Part shown: positions 1 through 6,970 of the stretch, in pieces | Position numbering within the stretch: the first letter of the stretch is position 1 | Layout: every line of letters begins with the position of its first letter | Assembly: GCA_013042795.1 (NCBI GenBank) | Contig: JABDPK010000091.1 | Span: 1 to 8,962, forward strand | Source of the DNA: Saprospiraceae bacterium | GTDB lineage: Bacteria; Bacteroidota; Bacteroidia; Chitinophagales; Saprospiraceae | DNA length: 8,962 nt | Direction: 5' to 3' | The notes under the pieces: generated by a model | The model's database searches: none | What the model saw: the letters and a program-made list of their open reading frames with translations, nothing else | Told to the model about the DNA's origin: nothing | Translations under genes and position numbers: made by a program

Positions 1-715
1 TGATTTTGTCACCTTTGGCCATCAATTCTTCTAAATGTTCAATAATGACCTCACGAATAAATAAACCTGAATTATCCTGGGGGACGTCAATCAGGAAATC
101 GCAATTATCTCCGCCATTGGCAATGTAATCCGGCATGGCTACCCTGTAACTGCCTCCTTTCTCCAGTCCTTTACCATGAATCATGATATCCACTGCTTTT
201 CTATCTTCAATTCTGAAGCTCAGGTTTCTACTGACAGGCCAGCCATTACTAGATGCAATTTTATTGAGCAGGAGCTGTATCTTTTCATTATCCAGTTCGA
301 GGACGACTAACATGTTGTCGAAGGGCATCAACTCGTATATTTTACCTTTTGTAAGCGGGCCTTCAGCTACAGAAGGAATTCTGAGTCCACCATAATTTTG
401 TATGGCAAAATCCACAGGATGCGGGTTGGTGCGTTGTGCTTCTGATAACATGGCATCTGTAAACCAGTTTCCCATATTCGAATTTGGTCGTGCTTTGATG
501 AGGTCTTCAGGCATATCTCCTATGACCTTCATCATCTCTTCATTCATTTCATCTCTGAATGGATCAATGAATTCTAAAACCTCGGCATCACTGCCAACAG
601 CTTTACCATCCATTCTTGAATATTCAATTTCCGTATCACTGATATGTACATATGTCCTGCATGAAACAAGCGTTATGAAAACAAAAAGTGAGGTAAGTCT
701 GAACAAGTTATACAT
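1..715 (-). CDS. 5'-nucleotidase C-terminal domain lipoprotein (partial, C-terminus beyond the left edge)
   Basis: Open to the window edge, 238 codons visible. The start is ATG at 715. Residues 1-18 form a hydrophobic signal ending in the lipobox LVSC, so Cys19 is the probable lipidated residue of an outer- or periplasm-facing lipoprotein. From about residue 65 the protein matches the C-terminal domain of UshA-type 5'-nucleotidases: a GNWFTDAM segment (82-89), NYGGLR (107-112, equivalent to the NGGGIR phosphate/substrate-contact motif), MPFDN (130-134) and GGDNCDF (201-207). There is no N-terminal metallophosphatase domain, only about 45 residues between the lipid anchor and this domain. In many Bacteroidota the two halves of the nucleotidase are separate adjacent genes (from memory of the family), so a metallophosphatase gene may lie just beyond the left edge. 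The start overlaps the end of the upstream gene by 8 bases, implying translational coupling. Periplasmic nucleotide salvage is inferred; catalysis by this half alone is unlikely. Confidence 0.85.
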   Translation of the reverse strand, partial: MYNLFRLTSLFVFITLVSCRTYVHISDTEIEYSRMDGKAVGSDAEVLEFIDPFRDEMNEEMMKVIGDMPEDLIKARPNSNMGNWFTDAMLSEAQRTNPHPVDFAIQNYGGLRIPSVAEGPLTKGKIYELMPFDNMLVVLELDNEKIQLLLNKIASSNGWPVSRNLSFRIEDRKAVDIMIHGKGLEKGGSYRVAMPDYIANGGDNCDFLIDVPQDNSGLFIREVIIEHLEELMAKGDKI

Positions 716-1238
716 CCAATATTATTTTTGATTCTTCCTTAACTGCCTGTATGGCAAGATCAACCGGGTTTTTATCATTTTCATTGAGGTATTTGAACAA
801 TGCTTCAACCATCAAATCTGAACTTACATTTCCGGGCAAATCTTCTCCGGCTTTACTTATGATGCTTACCATATCGTTCTTTACTAGTTTAATAATATCC
901 CATAATTTCTGAGAAGTATATAATTGTTGAGCGATATTATGTTCATATTCTTTTTGAACTGAAATCATCATGGCATGTTTCAGTGCATCGACAGACATAT
1001 TCTTACTATTGAGTCTCATTACGAGGTTGGGTATACTTATCCGCTCGCAGAAAAGAAGTAATCTTTCATAGGCCTGGAGTTTGAGTGGTATGGCATTTTT
1101 CGAGTATTTACTCCTCACTTCCAGAGATTTTAAATCATACTGGCTGTTAAGGTATTGCCTCAATATAAAATAACAGGCAAGGAATACAACCAGTGCCGGA
1201 ATCGTATATTTTAGAACTTCAAAGATGATCTCCCACAT
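708..1238 (-). CDS. Conserved single-span membrane protein of unknown function
   Basis: A 176-residue protein if started at the ATG at 1238. The frame can be extended to a TTG at 1268, but the ATG puts the hydrophobic segment at the very N-terminus and leaves room for the promoter, so I prefer it. Residues 9-27 form one membrane span. The rest (about 30-176) is soluble, mainly helical by composition, and carries a conserved-looking IPLKLQAYERLLLFCERI stretch at 50-67 and a second helical block at 95-130. The layout and the LQAYERL motif resemble a Bacteroidota-restricted family that I recall, without being able to check, as DUF7935. No catalytic motif is visible. It is first in a two-gene operon with the nucleotidase-domain lipoprotein, whose ATG lies inside its last codons (overlap ATGTATAA). 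The context gives no firm function. Confidence 0.8.
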   Translation of the reverse strand: MWEIIFEVLKYTIPALVVFLACYFILRQYLNSQYDLKSLEVRSKYSKNAIPLKLQAYERLLLFCERISIPNLVMRLNSKNMSVDALKHAMMISVQKEYEHNIAQQLYTSQKLWDIIKLVKNDMVSIISKAGEDLPGNVSSDLMVEALFKYLNENDKNPVDLAIQAVKEESKIILDV

Positions 1239-1281
1239 AATTTCCCAATTTTCAAAACTAATTCTCAATAACTATCGTTTA

Positions 1282-1314
1282 CAAATTTATATTTTTGTAG
1301 TTAAGTTCGACAAA
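1282..1314 (-). promoter_or_regulatory. Putative Bacteroidota-type promoter for the minus-strand two-gene operon
   Basis: Read on the minus strand there is TTTG at 1314-1311, a 21-base spacer, then TAAATTTG at 1289-1282. This fits the -33 TTTG / -7 TAnnTTTG consensus of Bacteroidota primary sigma factor promoters. It predicts a transcription start near 1276 and a leader of about 37 bases to the ATG at 1238. The -7 box directly abuts the -7 box of the divergent promoter on the other strand. Confidence 0.45.
1290..1297 (+). promoter_or_regulatory. Putative -7 box for the HesB/IscA-family gene
   Basis: TATTTTTG matches the Bacteroidota -7 consensus TAnnTTTG and would place the start of transcription near 1303, about 29 bases before the ATG. 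No good TTTG -33 box is seen 19-23 bases upstream, so this promoter is weaker evidence than its divergent partner. The two -7 boxes form an imperfect dyad (ACAAA at 1281-1285, TTTGT at 1294-1298, centre TATA). Confidence 0.35.
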
Positions 1315-1331
1315 ATCAAACAGCTATTATT

Positions 1332-1685
1332 ATGCAGGAAGCAGATACAACGATAAAATCACCCATCAGTCTGACTGAAGGTGCGATAAAACAATTAAAT
1401 CGTCTATTGGTAGAAAAGGAGGTTCCCGAAGGATATGGTCTAAGGGTAGGTATTAAAGGAGGAGGATGCTCCGGTTTTTCATATGTCCTTGGTTTTGATG
1501 AGAAATCAGAAAAGGATGATGAATTTGAAGTCAGTGGCATCACAGTGTATATGGAAAAATCTCATGCACTATACCTACTTGGTATGGAAATAGATTGGCT
1601 TGAAGGCCTAAACAATCGCGGGTTTGTTTTCAACAACCCGAATGCTTCGGAGACTTGCGGGTGTGGTACAAGTTTTTCTGCATGA
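1332..1685 (+). CDS. HesB/IscA-family A-type iron-sulfur cluster carrier
   Basis: A 117-residue protein, the usual size for A-type carriers. It contains the three conserved cluster or iron ligands: Cys46 in GGGCSGFSY (43-51) and Cys109 and Cys111 in the C-terminal CGCG motif (109-112), followed by TSFSA. Known members (IscA, SufA, ErpA) accept Fe-S clusters from a scaffold and pass them to apo-proteins in the cytoplasm. Motifs alone do not separate these subtypes, so I give no symbol. No suf or isc partner genes are in the window; the gene stands alone, diverging from the membrane-protein/nucleotidase operon and converging on icd. No Shine-Dalgarno sequence precedes the ATG, which is common in this phylum. 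The hairpin at 1718-1749 ends the transcript. Confidence 0.95.
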   Translation: MQEADTTIKSPISLTEGAIKQLNRLLVEKEVPEGYGLRVGIKGGGCSGFSYVLGFDEKSEKDDEFEVSGITVYMEKSHALYLLGMEIDWLEGLNNRGFVFNNPNASETCGCGTSFSA

Positions 1686-1717
1686 TCCTGAATGGATTAA
1701 AAAAGTATAAGGCATAA

Positions 1718-1749
1718 AAAAAGGAGATGAAAATTATCATCTCCTTTTT
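1718..1749. terminator. Bidirectional intrinsic terminator between convergent genes
   Basis: A perfect 13-bp stem (1718-1730 pairing with 1737-1749) encloses a 6-base loop. The stem core is GGAGATGA/TCATCTCC, flanked by an A-run on the left and a T-run on the right, so each strand ends in a U-rich tract. It lies between the stop of the iron-sulfur carrier gene (1685) and the stop of icd (1769) and can serve both. Confidence 0.9.
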
Positions 1750-1768
1750 ATTTATGTGCCTTTGTGTT

Positions 1769-2995
1769 TTACATATGCTTGATGATCTCATCTCCAAACT
1801 CGGAACACTTAAGTAGGGCAGCACCCTTCATCAATCGTTCGAAATCATAGGTCACTCTTTTCGCTTTAATAGCTCCTTTCAATCCTTTCTCAATCAATCT
1901 GCCAACTTGCTTCCAACCCATATAGTCGAACATCATGACACCAGATAAGATAACCGAACTTGGATTTACTTTATCCTGACCAGCATATTTTGGTGCTGTT
2001 CCGTGGGTAGCTTCAAATACAGCAATACCGGTTTCATAGTTAATGTTGGCACCCGGTGCAATACCGATACCCCCTACAATCGCTGCAAGGGCATCTGAAA
2101 TATAGTCACCATTCAGGTTTAATGTAGCAATCACATCATACTCGGCCGGTCTGAGAAGAATTTGCTGAAGGAAAGCATCTGCGATGACATCCTTTACAAT
2201 GATTTCTCTTCCTTTGTTATCAATCACCTGCCATGGGCCTCCATCCAGATCTTCCGCTCCAAATTCTCTTTTAGCCAGGGCATAACCCCACTCCTTGAAT
2301 TTACCTTCAGTAAATTTCATGATATTGCCTTTGTGAACCAGGGTCACAGATTTAGCTTTTGAGCTCATCGCATGATTGATGGCTGCTCTTACCAATCTTT
2401 CGGTTCCTTCAACTGAAACCGGCTTGACACCAAGACTTGCAGTATCGGGGAACCTGATTTGAGTTGCACCCATCTCATTCATAAGAAATGATTTTACTTT
2501 CTCATTTTCTTCGGTTCCATGCAAGTATTCAATACCTGCATATATATCTTCAGTATTTTCTCTGAAGATCACCATATCCACAAGACCTGGCTTTTTGACT
2601 GGTGAAGGAACACCACGATACCATTTGACTGGTCTGACACATGCGAACAGGTCAAGACGTTGTCTGATTGCAACATTCAAAGACCTGAAACCACCTCCAA
2701 CTGGTGTGGTTAGTGGTCCTTTAATAGCAACCAGGTGATCAGCAATAGTATCAGTTGTTTCAGAAGGTAGCCAGTCTCCCTCTTTTCTTGCATTTGCTTT
2801 TTCGCCGGCATAGACCTCTTTCCAGTGTATCTTTCGATCACCTCCATAGGCCTTTTCTACTGCTGCATCAAAAACCCTGACTGCAGATGCCCAGATATCC
2901 GGTCCGATACCATCTCCCTCGATGAAAGGAATAATTGGATCTTTTGGAACATTTAATCTTCCTCTTCTTGTAAGTGTAATTTTAGAACCGCTCAT
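1769..2995 (-). CDS. icd: NADP-dependent isocitrate dehydrogenase
   Basis: A 408-residue protein, close to the 416 of E. coli Icd and collinear with it. It oxidatively decarboxylates isocitrate to 2-oxoglutarate in the TCA cycle, making NADPH in the cytoplasm. Visible active-site residues are Ser105 and Asn107 in RSLNVAIRQ, Arg111, Arg121, Arg145 in FRENTEDIY, Tyr152, Lys222, and metal-binding Asp273, Asp297 and Asp301 (NGDYISDAL). NADP preference is supported by Lys336-Tyr337 in HGTAPKYAG and by Tyr383 and Arg387 in YDFER, the counterparts of the E. coli 2'-phosphate-binding residues. Ser105 corresponds to the serine phosphorylated by AceK in E. coli, but no aceK gene is seen here. The ATG at 2995 is preceded by a good promoter (3018-3049), so the gene is probably transcribed on its own although it follows the M14 peptidase gene on the same strand. 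Confidence 0.97.
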   Translation of the reverse strand: MSGSKITLTRRGRLNVPKDPIIPFIEGDGIGPDIWASAVRVFDAAVEKAYGGDRKIHWKEVYAGEKANARKEGDWLPSETTDTIADHLVAIKGPLTTPVGGGFRSLNVAIRQRLDLFACVRPVKWYRGVPSPVKKPGLVDMVIFRENTEDIYAGIEYLHGTEENEKVKSFLMNEMGATQIRFPDTASLGVKPVSVEGTERLVRAAINHAMSSKAKSVTLVHKGNIMKFTEGKFKEWGYALAKREFGAEDLDGGPWQVIDNKGREIIVKDVIADAFLQQILLRPAEYDVIATLNLNGDYISDALAAIVGGIGIAPGANINYETGIAVFEATHGTAPKYAGQDKVNPSSVILSGVMMFDYMGWKQVGRLIEKGLKGAIKAKRVTYDFERLMKGAALLKCSEFGDEIIKHM

Positions 2996-3017
2996 ATTTT
3001 ATTTTTTGAATGGGCTG

Positions 3018-3049
3018 CAAAAGTATGAAATACTCCTGTTAAAAAACAA
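3018..3049 (-). promoter_or_regulatory. Putative Bacteroidota-type promoter for icd
   Basis: On the minus strand a TTG at 3049-3047 is followed after 21 bases by TACTTTTG at 3025-3018, matching -33 / -7 (TAnnTTTG). The spacing is the same as in the promoter at 1282-1314. The predicted transcription start is near 3012, giving a leader of about 16 bases. Confidence 0.5.
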
Positions 3050-3058
3050 TAATAACAG
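3035..3058. repeat. Short inverted repeat around the icd -33 element
   Basis: CTGTTA (3035-3040) and TAACAG (3053-3058) form a perfect 6-bp inverted repeat separated by 12 bases. The -33 box lies between the arms. It could be an operator half-site pair, a weak hairpin ending the peptidase transcript, or chance in AT-rich DNA. Confidence 0.3.
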
Positions 3059-3099
3059 TGACTATCTGGTGTCTTTAATTTTAGCTCTAATTCAATGGA

Positions 3100-5661
3100 C
3101 TAATACTGTAAAGCTTCCTTTTTTATCAAATCTCCAAAAAAGATAGCATTGGCAAATAACCGGCTACCTCCTAACCAATACCCTCTGAAGTTGGGGTTGT
3201 CTGCAAATGCAATGATCCTTCCTTGTCCTGCTCCATAACAAATCATGGAGGCTGATTCCTTGGCAGCATTAATATTTTCCTTGGATACATACCCACTCAG
3301 AACAGGATCGTCAGTATAATACATTGGTGTGGCAAGCTTGTTTTTCACCTTTTCAAGGAACAAAGTGCCGCGCTTAAATACAGCTAATTCATCGTTTTGA
3401 TAACCGAAAAAAAGAGGATGTTCATTATTTATCCTTGTATTAAAAATGGCACCTCCGATGACTTGAGCTCCATTGTACCTGTTGATGTCAGAATATAGTT
3501 CTGCTTGTGCAAGGGGCCTTTCAGCAGTTTTCTTGTTGAATTTTATGATTTTTTGGCTGTTCAGAAAATTCAATGCGCCTCTGAATGCGACCAGAACACC
3601 ACCTTTATTGATCCATCTTTTTAACTTTTCACTGGAGAGCATTTTTGAATTATATTGACCATCCGGCATCAAAATCACTTTGTACCTGTCAAGATTTATA
3701 CGGTTAAATTGCCTGAGGTCTATCATACTCAAAGGAATATTGAACCTTTTATCCATCTGGTACCATGCAGAGCCAGCTTCGTACCTGTTTACCCCTTCAC
3801 CAATAATCATGGCGATTTCAAATTTTCTCAGAGAAGTATTGTCAGGGCTTCCTATGGACTTTCCTTCTCTGGACTGCCCGGAATCTACAGGTATCAATGC
3901 TAAGTTTAATTTTGCTGCCTCTTCCACAAGAAAGTTGATTGTTTCTTCAGCTTGTTTATCTTTTTGACCTTGGACCGGAATAATGATTGTGCCTGCTTTG
4001 AATCTCTTATACATCCCTTCGGAAAGGTATTCTGCATCAGATTTTAATACTTTACATAGTATATTATTATCAAGAAGGGAATAAAGCAGAGCTGGAGCCA
4101 GGTAATTGTTCCAATCAATCGCCAGGGCATGGACTGATTTAAGAATCATCTTATTGTGTGGGAGTTCAATTTTTTCTATCCGCTTGAGCTGTGAAGTATC
4201 AATTTTAGCTCTGCCTTCTTCGGATTTCACATTGAATGCAAGGGGTAGTGTCCAGGCTGAAACATCATAAAACAAACTGTCAGGAAACTCATCAACCCGC
4301 TCAAATATTGTTTTTACCAGTCCGGACTGCACCTGGCTTTTTGGTACAATGTAGCTGTAGGAATAATCATATCCCTTGTGTTTTTTAGCATACTTATCGT
4401 TTGCCTGGTATACATTTATATCATGCCTGTTCAATATCTCAATAAAGAAATTTGCTTTATATTGATCAGTGGATTCAAAAATGTAATATCCTTTTTTTGG
4501 AATGCTGTTGCGCGCATAAAATTCTCTTTTATATTCCAGTATTTCATTTTTAAGATCCAGTGCAGCCTCCTGGGTGGATAAGGAAGTCACTACCTGGTTT
4601 CTTATCGTAAACGGAAAACTGAGTAATCCATTACTGGTTTCTCGCAAATAACCTCTTGAACTTGCTTGTTCAAATAAAATACCTACACATCCATTAATAT
4701 CAGGATAGGTAGATCCCTTTCCATAATAATAGTCATCAAATGATTCTTTGGAATAGTACATTGAGCCAATGGAATCAAGAAATTGGGCATGGTATTGTCC
4801 TATATGTTCAGTTAGTTCCTGGTTGATAGCTGGTGTATTTGGATTTGTTCTGCTTGGAATCCCTGGTTGAAAGAAGAAAGTGTTATTTGGTCCCATTTCG
4901 TGGTGGTCAGTCAATACATCCGGTTTCCATTCATGAAATGTTTCTATTCTTCCTTTACTTTCAGGATGTATATTGAATATCCAGTCCCTGTTTAGATCAA
5001 ACCAATAATGATTGGTCCTGCCTCTTGGCCATACCTGGTTGAATTCCCTGCTACCGGGATCTGTCACAACAGCCGATGAACGATGCATATTGACCCAGGT
5101 GCTGAATCGTTGCAGTCCGTCGGGATTATAACAGGGATCGAGCAGGATGATGGTTTGGTCCAGCAACTTATCAATCTTATCACTTTGACCAGAAAGCAAA
5201 TAATAGGCTATCAGGACGGCTGCATGACTTCCGCTGCTTTCATCGCCATGGATGGTATAGCCCTGGTAAAGCACAAGTGGAATACTGTCCAGGTCGAGTT
5301 TGTCTGCCACTGAATTATCCAGGAGCTGATTATGTCGTTGTTTTAATTCTTCTATCCTGGAAAGATTCGCTTTACTACTTATAGTTAAATATACCAGTGG
5401 GCGGTTTTCATGAGATCTGGCATATTCGGTCAGATTACAGTTTTCACTGGCTGCACAAATCTTTTCGAGATAATAAATCAACTGATCATGTGTTAGGTGC
5501 TGTTCCCCAATGGGTGTAGGCAAAACAGATTCAGGGGTAGGGATATTACTGTTATAACTGATTTCAGGGAGATAATAATTCAATTCTGTTTGTGCGCATA
5601 GGTATCCTTGGATAAACAGAAATATCACAACAATAATTACCTTCGTGTTCCTTAAAGTCAT
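3100..5661 (-). CDS. Secreted M14-family zinc carboxypeptidase-like protein with C-terminal GATase1-like domain
   Basis: An 853-residue protein. Residues 1-23 are a signal peptide with probable cleavage after LCA, so it is exported. Residues of about 55-380 form an M14 metallocarboxypeptidase domain: zinc ligands His138 and Glu141 in HGDE, the substrate-binding pair Asn224-Arg225 in DLNRDW, third zinc ligand His254 in DHHEMG, and catalytic Glu331 in ILFEQASSRG. All key catalytic residues are present, so peptidase activity is expected. About residues 385-600 are a linker region with no recognised motif. Residues of about 612-850 resemble a class I glutamine-amidotransferase-like fold (VILMPDGQY at 662-670, INKGGVLVAF at 684-693, IIAFADNPNFRGYW at 816-829), a known domain partner of M14 peptidases in Bacteroidota. 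No nucleophile cysteine is seen at the expected turn. No type IX secretion sorting domain is evident at the C-terminus, which suggests a periplasmic location. The substrate is unknown. It diverges from the envelope-sugar operon, 48 bases away. Confidence 0.92.
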   Translation of the reverse strand: MTLRNTKVIIVVIFLFIQGYLCAQTELNYYLPEISYNSNIPTPESVLPTPIGEQHLTHDQLIYYLEKICAASENCNLTEYARSHENRPLVYLTISSKANLSRIEELKQRHNQLLDNSVADKLDLDSIPLVLYQGYTIHGDESSGSHAAVLIAYYLLSGQSDKIDKLLDQTIILLDPCYNPDGLQRFSTWVNMHRSSAVVTDPGSREFNQVWPRGRTNHYWFDLNRDWIFNIHPESKGRIETFHEWKPDVLTDHHEMGPNNTFFFQPGIPSRTNPNTPAINQELTEHIGQYHAQFLDSIGSMYYSKESFDDYYYGKGSTYPDINGCVGILFEQASSRGYLRETSNGLLSFPFTIRNQVVTSLSTQEAALDLKNEILEYKREFYARNSIPKKGYYIFESTDQYKANFFIEILNRHDINVYQANDKYAKKHKGYDYSYSYIVPKSQVQSGLVKTIFERVDEFPDSLFYDVSAWTLPLAFNVKSEEGRAKIDTSQLKRIEKIELPHNKMILKSVHALAIDWNNYLAPALLYSLLDNNILCKVLKSDAEYLSEGMYKRFKAGTIIIPVQGQKDKQAEETINFLVEEAAKLNLALIPVDSGQSREGKSIGSPDNTSLRKFEIAMIIGEGVNRYEAGSAWYQMDKRFNIPLSMIDLRQFNRINLDRYKVILMPDGQYNSKMLSSEKLKRWINKGGVLVAFRGALNFLNSQKIIKFNKKTAERPLAQAELYSDINRYNGAQVIGGAIFNTRINNEHPLFFGYQNDELAVFKRGTLFLEKVKNKLATPMYYTDDPVLSGYVSKENINAAKESASMICYGAGQGRIIAFADNPNFRGYWLGGSRLFANAIFFGDLIKKEALQY

Positions 5662-5709
5662 CAGATTGATTTGAATTATAAAATTACTCCAATAAGTGAA
5701 GTTTCTTAA

Positions 5710-6012
5710 ATGAGCATATTACTGTCATATCTTGTAATCCCCTTAATCTTTCTCTTCCTGGCCCTGAATGTGTATTTCAGAATCAGGATTATAGGGAAAT
5801 ACAAAAAACTTCGCAGTAAAAATATCGGAATAGATGACAAATTTCTGATGAAAGAAGATGAAATAAGGCAAAGGTATGCAGGCCTGGAAGAAGAGACACT
5901 GAATGAACTGATAGATTTTTCAGGTAGCCTGAGACGACTGATAATGATTGCATTTACTGGATTCATTATAATATTGTCCATTTTTCTGTACATATATATT
6001 AACAAGGGATAA
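5710..6012 (+). CDS. Small two-span membrane protein of unknown function
   Basis: A 100-residue protein with a hydrophobic helix at about 3-22, a charged, probably helical middle (about 25-72, rich in K, R, E and D) and a second helix at about 77-97. Two spans with a soluble loop of about 50 residues suggest a small inner-membrane adaptor or anchor. I recognise no motif or named family. It is the first gene of the plus-strand operon, ending one base before the TTG start of the oxidoreductase gene. That spacing supports its being real, as does its hydrophobic-charged-hydrophobic pattern. Its 48-base divergent region with the peptidase gene holds no convincing promoter. Confidence 0.75.
   Translation: MSILLSYLVIPLIFLFLALNVYFRIRIIGKYKKLRSKNIGIDDKFLMKEDEIRQRYAGLEEETLNELIDFSGSLRRLIMIAFTGFIIILSIFLYIYINKG
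6004..6009 (+). promoter_or_regulatory. Ribosome binding site supporting a TTG start
   Basis: AAGGGA lies 4 bases before the TTG at 6014, overlapping the end of the preceding gene. Purine-rich Shine-Dalgarno-like sites are scarce in this window, so its presence before a non-ATG start is a reason to accept that start. Confidence 0.4.
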
Positions 6013-6013
6013 A

Positions 6014-6970
6014 TTGAAGCTTGCACTATTTGGTTACGGTCACCTCGGAAAGATTCACCTCCAATGTCTCAAGCAGACACCTTTCCATATGGCTGGCATT
6101 TATGATCCTGTCCTGAGTGAAAATGTGATTGACGAAAATATAAAGGTCTACACGAATGCAGAAGACTTGATCAATAATTCGGATGCCTGTATTATCGCAA
6201 GTACAACTTCATCCCATTACAGTCTGGCAAAACTGGTCCTGGAACATGACAAACATCTCTTCCTTGAGAAACCGATGACGAGTACAATTGATCAATCAAG
6301 TGAATTGGTCAGAATGTCAGCAGAGAGGCCATCGCTAATCACCCAGGTAGGATTTGTCGAAAGACATAATCCCGCTTATCTGTATCTTAAACCCTATATA
6401 AATAAACCCAGGTTTATCGAAGTTCACCGTTTGTCAACTTTCAATCCACGAGGAAATGATGTTTCAGTGGTGTATGACTTGATGATCCATGATCTTGATT
6501 TGATCCTGGCAATGATGCAGCCTGAAATATCTGAAATCAGATCCAACGGAGTTAAAGTTGTTTCTGACAATCTGGATATTTGCAGTGCAAGACTTGAATT
6601 TGAGGATGGATCGGTGGCTAATTTGACCGCCAGTCGGATCAGTATGAAAAAAATGAGGAAATTCAGGTTATTCCAGGAAAACGGATATCTCAGTATGGAT
6701 TTGGATAAGAAAGAAAGCCAGATCGTAAAATTATCAGATCTGGAATTTGAAAATGCAATACCGATGAGCTTTGGAGAACAAAAAAAGTATATGTCCATTA
6801 AGTCTTCAGGAATACTTGAAGGCAATGCAATACTTTCTGAATTGAACGAGTTTTATAATTCAATTCAATCAGGAAAAGCAAGTAAAGCTAATCTTGCTAA
6901 CGCTTATGAAACCACTTTACTTGCTGATACTATTGAAAGAACCGCATTAGACGCATTAAAGAATGAATAA
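6014..6970 (+). CDS. Gfo/Idh/MocA-family oxidoreductase, possibly a GnnA-like UDP-GlcNAc 3-dehydrogenase
   Basis: A 318-residue NAD(P)-dependent sugar oxidoreductase. The N-terminal Rossmann fold begins at once with LALFGYGHLGKIH (3-15; glycines 7, 9 and 12). EKP at 85-87 is the family's conserved lysine motif, and the C-terminal domain has VVYDLMIHDLDLIL (152-165), with His159 a probable catalytic or substrate residue. The start is TTG at 6014: no closer upstream ATG exists, and the next internal Met (26) would delete the dinucleotide-binding loop. VGFVERHNPA (112-121), HRLSTFNPRG (138-147) and DVSVVYDLMIHD (149-160) resemble the dehydrogenases found in lpx (lipid A) clusters of other phyla, including UDP-GlcNAc 3-dehydrogenase GnnA. 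The family call is firm; the GnnA-like substrate is inference. No aminotransferase partner (GnnB) is in the window. Position between membrane and glycan genes fits nucleotide-sugar modification. Confidence 0.9.
   Translation: MKLALFGYGHLGKIHLQCLKQTPFHMAGIYDPVLSENVIDENIKVYTNAEDLINNSDACIIASTTSSHYSLAKLVLEHDKHLFLEKPMTSTIDQSSELVRMSAERPSLITQVGFVERHNPAYLYLKPYINKPRFIEVHRLSTFNPRGNDVSVVYDLMIHDLDLILAMMQPEISEIRSNGVKVVSDNLDICSARLEFEDGSVANLTASRISMKKMRKFRLFQENGYLSMDLDKKESQIVKLSDLEFENAIPMSFGEQKKYMSIKSSGILEGNAILSELNEFYNSIQSGKASKANLANAYETTLLADTIERTALDALKNE

Noticed and set aside
402..731. Plus-strand open frame of 109 codons.
   Set aside because: It lies antisense to the nucleotidase-domain lipoprotein, which shows clear family motifs. 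Its Ser/Ile/Met-rich product has no recognisable feature.
1239..1268. Extension of the minus-strand membrane protein to a TTG at 1268 (10 extra residues).
   Set aside because: The extra residues are polar and precede the membrane span, the TTG lies almost on the predicted transcription start (about 1276), and a normal ATG follows at 1238.
2996..3099. Terminator for the peptidase gene in the gap before icd.
   Set aside because: Only short weak inverted repeats are present and none is followed by a U-run, so read-through into icd cannot be excluded.
5662..5709. Possible promoters in the 48-base divergent gap between the peptidase gene and the envelope-sugar operon (minus-strand TAATTTTA; plus-strand TTTG at 5670-5673).
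   Set aside because: TAATTTTA lacks the final G and a spaced -33 TTTG. The plus-strand TTTG has no TAnnTTTG at the right distance. The true promoters may lie here but I cannot pick them out.
5706..6026. Minus-strand open frame of 106 codons opposite the two-span membrane protein.
   Set aside because: Its product is Ser/Ile/Arg-rich, as expected of an antisense shadow. The plus-strand frame has two clean membrane spans and operon spacing.
6424..6825. Minus-strand open frame of 133 codons.
   Set aside because: It is antisense to the middle of the well-supported oxidoreductase gene.
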